This document shows positions 10,638 to 21,033 of a stretch of DNA of 64,000 nucleotides, one piece after another; position 1 is the first letter of the stretch; every line of letters starts with the position of its first letter. The position numbers were made by a program, and so were the translations under genes. The notes under the pieces were generated by a model, which did no database searches, was not told where the DNA came from, and saw only the letters and a list, made by a program, of their open reading frames with translations. The stretch comes from Lingula anatina. Its lineage: Eukaryota > Brachiopoda > Lingulata > Lingulida > Lingulidae. The stretch covers positions 94,597 to 158,596 of the forward strand of contig NW_019773892.1 in NCBI RefSeq assembly GCF_001039355.2. The letters run 5' to 3'.

Positions 10638-13600
10638 ATTTTCTTTAATTATTTATTTCTTGATGTTTCCTGCTCGATGCATGCCCGCCCCCAATCCCCT
10701 CTGGTACCAACACTGAGAAATCATCACATCAGAGCGTTAGTTAGTTCATTGCCTTGTTATCTGAAAAGAACGGGTCGTATTAATTTAATAAGGCTCTCAA
10801 TCATTTTGAACGCATCGCTAGCCAACATCCTGTGCGTGGGACTATAATGCAGCCATTATAATCAGCTATTAAAAACATCATTAAATAACGGACGGTTTGT
10901 CTGCCTCTTCCTATTCAATATATGGTCTGCACAGACTTAAACGATTCTTTCTGAATACTCTGCAGTGCGTGTTATATGGACAAATCTTCAGGGGATTGTC
11001 AAATGCCACTTGTTTTCAACAAATACTAATATTAACTAATTGAAGCCGAGATTGAGCACGTATACTGTTATACATTGTAGCTTCCTTAACTGAACGACCG
11101 CTGTTCCGATTAATTGCGCATGTAAAAGCAGACACCACGAAAATGCTCCACGCTGTGCGCGTGGCTGATTTTTATTTGGGAATAATCATCAATCCACAGT
11201 AAGACACTGATTGCTTTACAACATGCTTTAGACCCAGCCTATGCAGCATCATCAATTATATCCAGGACATACGAACTGCTTAAAGGCGTCGTTAATTGAT
11301 TTCAAAGCGTCTTATTAGTGATCGTTCGTGTCTCGTGTCCATGGGTAATTCATCATCAATACTCATGTAATATCTTATTGATTTCAGCGCACTGCAGCCA
11401 AGATGTCCAATTATTTTATGCTTATCTCGGGTTATCTTTTTGTCGTTTAAATGATAATAATTATAATAAATAATAATTTTCATTACATAATATTTAATAC
11501 AGATACGAATAAGGCGCAATTGTTCATGTATTGCTTATGGGTTCTAGCTTTATAATGTAAATGGTCTGCATAGCTGAACCAAACACTTCCTGCAAATCTC
11601 TTAAATCAGGCCATCAGTTAAAGACGTTGCATTGGTATAGATTGCCCTGAGAAAAAAAATCGAGAGGTTTTTAGGTTTTCTCTTCACAAAGAATGCTTCA
11701 GTTCTACCACAATTCATTGAACTGAATTTGTGGAGAATCCGAGGATGCAATATAAACAGTGTAATGACCAATGTACTGCTTGCAACTATAAAACTTGGAA
11801 AAAAGAGACGTTTTCAAGACAAAATTTCCCCAAAAGAAAAATTAAAACTCTTACCTTGGGCCCAGTTTTACGTATTCATTTTGAAATGACGACTTAGTTC
11901 TCTCTTTCTACTCTGTGTACAGTGACAAAAAGAATCGCGGGGATTTGGGGAACGTCGTTTGCTGATCAAAACTGGGATGCTGTTCTCTTAAGAGTTCTTG
12001 TACATATAAACAGACAAAACGGTCATATCTTTTCGTGCTATAGAGATTTTCGCCGCTCTGTTTTATGCAAAATGCAGAGTAACTGTGTATGCAATTAAGA
12101 AATATAGCCAATTTTTCATTGTTCTAGGAGTTTATTTATTGCAATCTGATATTCTTTAGTTCAAGACCACTGTCTTTTGCACATGCGCCAATCATTCAAA
12201 TCACTGTACACGAGCATATTTTCCAAACCTTTTTTTTTCATTTTGGCAAGCCTGACAAAAATTCTTTTTTATCTGTAATCGTTCCAAGCAGATATTCTCA
12301 CTTACCTATATTTTGTTTCAATTAAACAGGTTAAAGTGCATTAGGCACAACAAGCAGTATATAAATAAATATATCTTTAAAGGCCAATTGTTTAATATAG
12401 AAAATCGTTCTTTTTTGACCCACGTCAAGCATGCAATTCGCCTACGTTCCTGCAGTTGATGTTAACTACTGTACAGGCAGAGAGCCCGATATGTCTTAAT
12501 CTTCTTCATCTGTTAAGTTGAAAAATCCATTTGACTGTTAAGGAGAGTGAGTCCCAGCGCATTAATTAAAGTGCCTTTAGCTAATGTCACTGAAAAGTCT
12601 AAAGGTATTTACATCACCCAAATTGACAGATGCATATCATGCTAGAAGAGAGGATAGCATTTCCCAGTGCAGATATTGCATTGTCTTTTGCTAATGAAAG
12701 AGTTTCTGAAATGGCTTGAGGCTGTTCCACTCCCAGATTGACAAATTTATTTGACTTCTGCCATTGCGTTCTTGTACAGCCATATTAACTTATTGTACTT
12801 TTCTTTTCATGTCCTATTACCGGGCTTCTCGATTTTAAAATGCCAAGCCTTTCAGCAATTTTGATAGATATGGAAGCAGCTATTACTGTTTGTCACACAA
12901 CGGTAGCGTTTCTTCCACAGCGCTCTGTGGAACAAGATAAGACCAACATTATCCTGCAATGCATCTCGCTTAGTCCGATTCCAACGAGGAAAACGTTTGT
13001 GTCAATTTAAACTTGGTCTAGAAACGGTCTAAAAAGCATACGCGTTGAGATAGAAGCTTATTGTACTTTATCCTTCTGTATGGGGCCATTCAGAATGAGA
13101 AAAGCCGAGTGCTAGCTGGTCCATGGCCTCAATATGGCGGACTTACATGAAAGGAAGACCGCTTAATCCTGTAATGGCCTCTCCGCCTCTTTCATGCTTG
13201 AAAAATTGTAACCATGCTCTTACATATATGTTTTTTTTATACTTCAAAGTATTGCAGCGAATATTGCTAGCAACTCTGCCACCATCGATTACATGTAATT
13301 ACATATAATAGGGGTTAATTCTGTCAACCGCAAGGTGAAAAAATTAGCGTCTCCATGAAATTGTTTGCGAGTGGGGCCAAAACGGTGAACATCGCGGAAA
13401 ATATGTCTGACTCGGAGTGTAACTGACTTCAACGGCTGTGTTATGTTTAGACACATTTTACTCCAGAGAATACGTAATTTTCCCGATATTTCCCCGACAT
13501 TTTTCTTCTATAATGGAATAAGTCGGTCTGAAATCGAAGTCAATCATGTCTTTAATTATTTGGCGAGGGACAGGAACGGGTGAAACATTACCAAACTGTT

Positions 13601-15454
13601 TAGATAAAAATATTGAACAAATCATCTGTGCAATGATATGAAACTTTGGAGTCATTGCACGTAATCGACCAAGCCTACTCCATTAGTATATGAGGAGAGC
13701 ACTGAACGCACGTGCACTAGAGAATTAACTAGAGAATATAAAATGCATTTCATTTCCAGAGCCATGCAATGTGAACATGATCAGAAATTTCAGCATTCCA
13801 TCCAGGGCCCAAAGTCGGTACACCTGGGATCTAGGTTCCATGCCAACAGAGAGAAAAAAAAAAGACAAAAGAGACTCTATTATCTTTTGTAAATGGATGA
13901 GCTTAGCTAATAACTATTACGATGCAAGGCAATTTTGTCCGTCACTGAAACCTCAGATGTGAAAACACCTCACAATCTATATTAGAGAACTTATGAAGTC
14001 TCCAACAACACGATAAATCAGCTGAAATAATTTTTGCTAAAGTGTGGGGTGGAGTGGAGGGCAAAGAGATTTTTAAAAAATAGAAAAGGCAGAAGAGGAG
14101 AATTTAGCACAATATGTAGAGCACTAGGATAATACAATTACCCCCTCCCCCGATCAGCAACTGCCTCTATATTACAGAATCAAATGCAATCTCAAATCGA
14201 AACAATTTAAGATATCATCTCCGGGAATTTCCCACCAAATCGAATTTTCCGAGAAAAAAATAGGACATAGTTTCCTACTCAGATATCATTGTACGACCCC
14301 TCCCTGTACTTGGATCTGATGTTTTATACCATCTGTTATTACTTAAATATGATTTAGTTCTAAATGAGTAACCAGTCATATAGATCGCCCAGGTCATCCT
14401 GTGCATTTCAGACGGAAATATCGAAGTCAGCTATTTTAAAGGATTTTATAGATTTTAATGTCCGAATTTGGAAAATAAGTCTGTGTGTAAAATATGTAGA
14501 CAGAAAATGAGTCTTTGTGATATTTTCAAACGCAGATGATCTACCTTTCGCCAAACTACCACTCAGTGCGAACGTGTGGCATTAGACGTTTATATTCAAC
14601 AAGTCACGGCAAAACGAGCAAAAGAGGAATGAAATCTTTCAGTGAAAAATGACAACAACATCTGGGTGATATCGCTCAGTAATCGGATCACCCTGAAGAT
14701 CAGATTTTCCCTGAAACGGAAGCGAAATGCTTATTGAATATGAGGGTTGGTGTTCTGTGTAAACTGACACTAAGGATGGCCCACACAGACCTTCCCCATG
14801 ACTAAGTAATACAATTTTAGGGATATATAAGCACTTGACCTTATCCAATTTGCGTTTTCAATATAGGCCCCCCCCTACGTGCATTTCAAATTCAGCTATC
14901 CTGTGGGATGTGCTGACGTTAGAATTTTCCCTATAACTTTTCTAACCACCTGTTAAACCTTGACAAAATAATATACAGTATAATATAGATTAGCTCTTCT
15001 GTAAATACTTCGCCTCGGAGCTGAGACTTCGCAACTTTACTGTCACAAAAATGACATTAAAAATTTAAAAAACTTAATTAGATTAATTCTATTATTCGTT
15101 TCTACCCTGGAAAAATTACGAATTTTGTCAATGGTTCTACAAAGAGTAAGGTCCAATTTTGACCGAAACAGACCATGTTTTTTCAAGGGATGAGTTGACT
15201 TTCCCAATTTGGCCGATGTCAATTGGCGTGATTTTTAATTCCCCGCAAAACGTAAAGCTTGCTGTCAAAATATGAAAATATCACTTGAATGTCTCTTTCA
15301 TTGGGTTATGACGATGCAAAACAACTACAATGTACCTATGATATCCTGTGAATGTTTATTTAAAGTATACCAACTAAAAATCCACCTGTAAATCTTTTGT
15401 TTTTTTTTTCGTCAATTTAACCTTATCTGTATAGTGAGTGCGTGCGAGCGTTCA
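10638..15454. other. Noncoding interval downstream of GPCR B1
   Basis: No gene recognised in about 4.8 kb. It is nearly base-for-base shared with 21034-26111. A fragment at about 13082-13200 begins GGGGCCATTCAGAATGAG, resembling the ends of the fold-back elements at 8.2 kb, but I could not find its inverted partner. A TTTATT at 15356-15361, reading AATAAA on the minus strand, is a candidate polyadenylation signal about 215 bp past the GPCR stop. Confidence 0.5.
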
Positions 15455-15455
15455 C

Positions 15456-15515
<60 letters not shown>

Positions 15516-15530
15516 GACAGAGAGAAAGGA
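15455..15530. repeat. (GT)n(GA)n compound microsatellite
   Basis: A GT run passes into an interrupted GA/GAAA run. It lies about 45 bp downstream of the stop of GPCR B1, so it may be transcribed in its 3' UTR. The second segment has the same structure at 26112-26187 with different unit numbers. Confidence 0.95.
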
Positions 15531-15574
15531 GAAGGTGAGGGGGAGAGAGAGATGGGGTGGACTATCGAAACGTT

Positions 15575-16663
15575 TCAAACTTCTGATCTTCTGTTGGATC
15601 TCGTCCTACGAGCACTAAATTCACACCTCCTTATCATACCGATCCCAGAGGCAGATGCAGAACTCCGCCGTCTGTTTCTCAACATGTGCCTCGGCGTTAA
15701 TGCCTGAACGAAAGCTTTCCGAAACTCCTCTGAACCGAAATTGTAAACCAATGGGTTCAGGCTTGAACTGCTAAAAGCCATAATGGCAGCAATGTCTTGT
15801 ACTATGTACATAACACCCCTTTGATGACAGGAAGTTTTCCCAGATACGACACTACTGTCCGGTCCCAATACTGTTATGATGTTCCATAAGAACAAAACCA
15901 TGCCTGGGGTCCAGCAGATAAGAAAGACGGCAACGACCAGAAGAACCAGAGCCATCACACGCTTTGTGGCACTTTTGGAAGCGTGATGCATGCTTGGGGA
16001 CGCGCAAGTCACCTGATATTGGGACATGCGTCTCTGCACATCGCGCATTGAGCGGAGTCGATAGATAATGAGCACCGAAAGCACGGCTATGACGCTCAAA
16101 GGCAGTGCAAAGTCTGCTCCAACGATAACGAAGGCATAAATGTAATAAACGGTGTTCGTCTTGTCCCTTGAAGTGCACCGACGCCCGGCGTCCTCTAGCA
16201 TAATGACGGGGATTGGCGAGTTAAGAATCAACATGGCCACCCACGTGAGACCACTTGCTATGTACGCCGTCTTCCGCCCAAGTGCCGAGTGTACGTACAG
16301 TGGGTACGCAATACATGCGTACCGCACAGCGCATATAGCAACAAGAGAATAGATACTGACGCCCATTGTGACATACGTGGCGTACATGTACGTTTTGCAC
16401 ACAAACTGCCCCAAGTGTACGTCGTTCCCTAGGGCGTAATGGGCTGCCGTAATAGGTAGGCAAAAAAGGTTGAATAATAAATCTGCTATCGCTAAGTTCA
16501 AGAATAGAGGGTTTATATGGTGATGACTCCATACCACATAAATAACAAGACTGTTCCCTAGAATTCCAACGAAACAGATGGATGCCACTATGGTCGTAAG
16601 CACTATCCTTGTGACTGGGGTGTCAAATTCCCCACAGTCTTCGCTAAATGTCGAGTTATTCAT
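15575..16663 (-). CDS. Intronless class A GPCR, peptide-receptor-like, copy B1
   Basis: A 362-residue seven-transmembrane receptor for the plasma membrane. It starts MNNSTFSEDCG, with an NST glycosylation sequon. TM1 has GNSLVIYVVW, TM2 LAIADLLF, the disulphide Cys lies in FVCKTYMY with its likely partner in RRCTSRD, TM6 has CWTP and TM7 has NPLVYNF. The motif closing TM3 is VRY where most class A receptors have DRY, so the Asp is replaced by Val. The C-terminal tail is rich in Arg and Ser. Similarity to galanin/allatostatin-A-type receptors is my best placement; the ligand is unknown. The Met used is the first in the frame and directly precedes the sequon. The protein is identical to the one at 26234-27322, and a more distant paralogue is at 562-1701. 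Confidence 0.92.
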   Translation of the reverse strand: MNNSTFSEDCGEFDTPVTRIVLTTIVASICFVGILGNSLVIYVVWSHHHINPLFLNLAIADLLFNLFCLPITAAHYALGNDVHLGQFVCKTYMYATYVTMGVSIYSLVAICAVRYACIAYPLYVHSALGRKTAYIASGLTWVAMLILNSPIPVIMLEDAGRRCTSRDKTNTVYYIYAFVIVGADFALPLSVIAVLSVLIIYRLRSMRDVQRRMSQYQVTCASPSMHHASKSATKRVMALVLLVVAVFLICWTPGMVLFLWNIITVLGPDSSVVSGKTSCHQRGVMYIVQDIAAIMAFSSSSLNPLVYNFGSEEFRKAFVQALTPRHMLRNRRRSSASASGIGMIRRCEFSARRTRSNRRSEV

Positions 16664-18570
16664 GGTTTATAGTGGGTCTTTTATTACACCGGTGAAGTTT
16701 CTCTACGCTTCCTGGAATGTTAATTGATTTTCTGTACTGATACTTATTCAAGCCTATAACTCCTTTAACTGAGATTGAGTTGTTTTGCCCGAAAGGTTAT
16801 TTTCAGGCGTATGCCAGCCTGAGAATACAGTTCACGATTCCTACATAACGTTGCCTTTCACTCTGGCTCTTTTCTAACAAACAGCTCAAATCGTCCAATT
16901 CTTCTTAACAGTTGAGTTCGTTGTGTGCTGCGTCTTTGAAAAGCATGGAACAAAAGATATACATGTAACTGTTTGAGAGCACTGTAACACGATGTTGGAA
17001 AAGTTCTGGGATTATTTGTACCTGTACAATCATCTCCAGTCAATCCAATAGTCATAGAACATAATAACACATTGTCTTTCTAAGCACAAGGCACTTTACA
17101 TTCTCTTCGTATCGCAGTCGGTGCTTGGGTTGGTAAACGTACTGAATTAACATGGCGCAATAACATGACGGAAATGACTAAATTTTTGATCATCCACAGA
17201 ACGATGCTCATATTTTGAGACTGAGAGTCGCGCGCTTCTCAAGCTTGAACTGAACTACAGAGTCGTCAAAAATACATCCGGTATAGCTCAGCGGCGGACG
17301 AAGATGACTTTAATACATGATTTCCAGTTCTTTCCAGATACACTAGTTTCGAAAAAAAATGACATGGTTTGTTCCTGCTGGAATGCAAAGTCTTCGTTGT
17401 TTCACTTTTTCATTTCAAACATCTTTATGGCTACTTCATGTAACGTCTTCTTTATGGTAGCTGTTGAAGACGCCCATAGGAATAGAAAAGGCGTTCAGAG
17501 ATTCTTTTTATGCAGCTGTAAGCCAAAAATGCGCACCTTAAATTCTGTGTTGGGAATAGTAGGAATGAGGTGTTAATGCCCACTGAATTATAGATACATC
17601 AGTGAAAAATTCCTCGGAGTGCCCAAAGAAGTTTACTTAGAAATGAATCGTGGAATATTGTTTGGCGTTAGTCCAGTAGGTACTTTTGAATCGCTTCGTG
17701 TTTTTTCTGGTCTTCGAATGTTCACTGGAATCTCAGTAATTACAGCTATATCTTCTAGTGTATTTTTGTTGTTAATAACAATTACGTTCCTGAGTCTGTC
17801 TGTAGATTCCAATTCCTAAGATCCTTGAATAAAGTGTTTTCACCAAATACTAGTATGTTACCTAAAGCTTCACTAGAGAGACACGTATTTTTATATGTCG
17901 TCGGAAGCTCTTGCATCACAAGGGAAATCTCGGATGCTTCATCTTCTCAAGTTCTGCTTTGTGCTCTCAGGAAAAGAAATGCCAAAAAATAACATTTTCC
18001 CAGAAGAATCGTCGTCATAAACCCGGCCTATCCCTGTCGTTTACCGTAGAGAACATTCTGGCAGTACACATCATCTCGGAATGTCAATGATCAATTTCCA
18101 ACTACGCATGGACTACATGACGTGAATGCCAATGTACGCATAACATTAGAACTTCAGCGCCTCATGCGTATGTTTAAGTTCCTCGTGCGCGTCACTGCTG
18201 CCATGTACATGTAACCTAGGACTCGTGCAAGGTGGTTCCTGTTCGAACTTACATGTAATAACTGTCATTTGAAAGATAACATTAAGCTGATGCGAAATGA
18301 CGTTCAGGACCTACATGCAGTAATAGCCCCAGTGGGAATTTCACTCGTAGTTGCTGTAATAAACTAACTCTTTGAAATAGGAAAATAACGTAAGATCTTT
18401 GATATACTCTCAGGCAAGCCCATGCCGTCAAAGTTCTGCTACATTGATATCTGTCATTCGAGAAATGTGCAGTGTCAGACAGGTTTTGTGCGGTAGTCGA
18501 TCATCATAGATGTGGGCGCGCAATATCATTGTTTGTCCGTTAATGTTCGGTTCTCGGTGTTTACGACTAT
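16664..18570. other. Upstream region of GPCR B1 to the assembly join
   Basis: No further gene recognised. The interval contains the expected promoter and 5' UTR of the receptor gene; several short plus-strand frames here are not conserved in length between the two copies of the segment, which argues against coding. Near 17765 it lacks about 60 bp that are present in copy 2 (about 28428-28490). Confidence 0.5.
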
Positions 18571-18571
18571 N
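18571..18571. other. Single N at contig join
   Basis: One undetermined base separates the end of copy 1 from the start of copy 2. The true spacing, and whether the two sides are adjacent at all, is unknown. Confidence 0.98.
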
Positions 18572-18636
18572 ATTCAATTGATCATGACCGACTACTGGTC
18601 CATCTTGGGTCAAAGCAGACTACAATGAGGGTCTAA

Positions 18637-18811
18637 GGACCCATTCAGAATAGGGGACTAACTAGTCCGAGGGTCAAATATGGCGACCCACTACAAAGCT
18701 TGCCGGCTAATCCGCTATTAGACACTGAATAGAAATCCCGTGGGGAAGTATTCAAGTGGGTCGGCCATAGTTGACCCTCGGACTAGTAAGTCGCCTTTTC
18801 TGAAAGGGGCC
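18637..18811. mobile_element. Fold-back MITE, copy 2
   Basis: Counterpart of 8175-8349, again flanked by TAA on both sides (18634-18636 and 18812-18814). Its right end has picked up substitutions (TGAAAGGGGCC in place of TGAATGGGGCC). Confidence 0.75.
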
Positions 18812-18814
18812 TAA

Positions 18815-18972
18815 GAGCGCATTCAGAACAGCAGATTAACAGAAATATGACCCACCCACTTGAATGGCTCTTGTGTAATCCCCGCGAGGAATCTATACAG
18901 TGTCTAATCGCTTTTTAGTGGGTCGCCATATTTGATCCGTGGATCTGTTAGTCCGCTGTTCTGAATGCGCTC
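18815..18972. mobile_element. Adjacent related fold-back element, copy 2
   Basis: It starts GAGCGCATTCAGAACAGC and ends GCTGTTCTGAATGCGCTC, a perfect 18-bp inverted pair. This is the better-preserved copy of the element at 8353-8509 and defines its ends. Confidence 0.75.
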
Positions 18973-20249
18973 CAAAGGTAAAGCTCGATTGTCGGACTAA
19001 ACTATTTCATGTGAAACAGGCCAGACCCCTGGTGTACCAGTATAGATATTTTGCGCATGAAGAAAAAAACTAATCGTAAGAACGATCAAAACCTGTTTTA
19101 ATATACATGTAGTGTTTCAGGCAACTGAATAAAAAAGTAAACAAATAAACCCGATATCACAACATGATATAATAGGACCGATATATAGCTAACTGTCCTG
19201 ACATTAAGTACGTGGATGCTACAACTGTGTTTGAGGTGTGTGACTTTGATACTCCAAGTAACACCCGGAAAGGTCTCTGAAGAAACGGTTGACTGGACAA
19301 ATTTGACTCAATCACAAAAAGAAAGGAATGACAATAAAATTTACCCAATATATACTTAATTGTACTAAATGTTCATTGCGATAAATGCCAAAAATAACCA
19401 AACTGTTTTTGAATCTACTACCCAGAACTAAAATGTTCAATTTTGTAAACTAAATACAATACTTTCTCATTAATTCTCGTTGGGTTACGCAAAATGAGAG
19501 AGAGTGTGTGTAATGCGACTCTCGCCTTGCAAATCAATAAAAGTAACTTTTCGTTATTGCAACTAGTTCAATTTTTTTCATTTTAGATTTCTGTGATATC
19601 AGAAAAATCTTAAAATTTGTAGCATTCCTTTCTGATTCTTTTTATATGTCCTTTTCTGTTGGATATATTTTGAGCTCATTTATTTTGCTGACAAAGAGAA
19701 AGAAGACTTACTTTTTCTCGATCACATGTACTCGAGTCAGTTGGGATTTTACTTTTCAAAGAATAAATGAGAAACAGAAATCACTCCAAGAGCGCCCGGC
19801 ACGAATGCCCAATGAGCATTGCCATAAGGTCAGAAAACCACTCAAATTAGAAAAGAAAATGAAGAACATTTAGGAAGAAGAAAATCCAAACTACCAGCTG
19901 TCTAGTTTAAGGGGTCTGGTTTTGTTGCAATAGCGGTGTTACCCGGTATTTATAACTTCACTGAATCTGTTGGGTTAATTTTCTTTTCTAACATACATCA
20001 ATCAAGTGTTCCGCTAGTGTAATCTCTTCTCCAGTTGCAAAATCATTCCTCAAAATCTCAAAATGGAACGGAGTAGATCAACAAGGTTGAGGAAATCACG
20101 AAGAGCTGAGCCAATCATTTTTTTTTCAACTGTCCTGGACTGGAAAATTGGAGAGGGGGGGTGCGTAGAAAAAATGACAATTACGAGTGGTGGGAGGGGG
20201 GGTGCAAGTAGAGATCAGAAGACACGTCCATTTTGCAAACAAAGGACTC
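18973..20249. other. Noncoding, shared with copy 1
   Basis: No gene recognised. Colinear with 8510-9863 apart from an indel of about 110 bp after the CAACTAGTTCAA at 19560 and a shorter GA/GT run. Confidence 0.5.
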
Positions 20250-20394
20250 ATATACATGAAATTCTCAAACACAAGCCTCAATTTTTTTTCATACCGTTAG
20301 CTTCCGGCCAACCTGGTCGAAGGCCTTCATCAGGCCGTAAGCGAACCGTATGAAAAAAAAAATTGAGGCTTGTGTTTGAGAATTTCATGTATAT
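20250..20394. repeat. Hairpin (fold-back) element, copy 2
   Basis: Counterpart of 9864-10007 with the same long arms. The differences between copies are concentrated at the inner tips of the arms (GTTAGCTTCCGGCC and GGCCGTAAGCGAAC here). Confidence 0.9.
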
Positions 20395-20973
20395 CCAACA
20401 ACCAAGCTAATGAACATTTTTGCTCAAAGTACTCATACTCATACATTTATGAAGAAAATATATAAATATCCCAAAGTCAAAATGAATTAAAATGAACATC
20501 TCTATATGCATATATCTTCCTAAACCCAGCAGGTGCGCTCCAAAATCTCCATCCTACCTGCCTTTCGCTGATCAGTTCCTATTCAGTATATACAGTGTAC
20601 GTACCGGCGTACAGTATTACTTGATCCGCATACAAAATAAAAAAAAAAAGACTTGGCAAAATAAATGAATAAAGTGAAATGAGTGACGGGTGATAAATGA
20701 AGTCCGACCATCTGTGTAATTAGATAAAACAAAATCGAGCTTAAATAATATATTTGTGATAAATTGTTTCGTATCAATGGTTTGGTGATGCAATTAAGAT
20801 TATCTCTAATTACCCTGAATTCCAAGGCATATTCAGAACTCGGCTACAGCAACATAGCGCGGTGCTACGGTGAACCTGTGTTAGATCTAGTTTAAAAAGG
20901 CTCTGAAACACAGAGTTACTTTGCTACTGATTATTCGTAATATCTCATTTTATATTATTTCACTACAGTTGTT

Positions 20974-20976
20974 TGT

Positions 20977-21031
<55 letters not shown>

Positions 21032-21033
21032 TA
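20974..21033. repeat. (TTTA)n microsatellite, long allele
   Basis: About fifteen TTTA units, against about six at 10611-10637. Confidence 0.95.

Larger units (their letters stand above)
8111..18570 (+). repeat. Large direct repeat, copy 1 (probable haplotype 1)
   Basis: This block is colinear with 18572-29267. Homology starts at the TTCAATTGATCATGACCGAC at 8111, matching 18573, and ends at the CGACTAT before the N at 18571, matching 29261-29267. The blocks are a few percent different, with several indels. Copy 1 ends exactly where the assembly has its N, and copy 2 begins right after it. That is the pattern of two overlapping contigs that were not merged because the alleles differ. Contents: two inverted-repeat elements, one hairpin element, a GPCR gene and noncoding DNA. 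Confidence 0.9.

Noticed and set aside
15852-16532. Open frames of 66-108 codons in other frames over GPCR B1, repeated over B2
   Set aside because: They are shadows of the receptor frame: the between-copy differences are silent in the receptor frame but change residues in these.
17278-17350. tRNA-like box A (TATAGCTCAGCGGC) near 17283, also at 27940
   Set aside because: No box B (GGTTCGAAT-type) follows at the right distance and no acceptor stem pairs, so it is not a tRNA gene.
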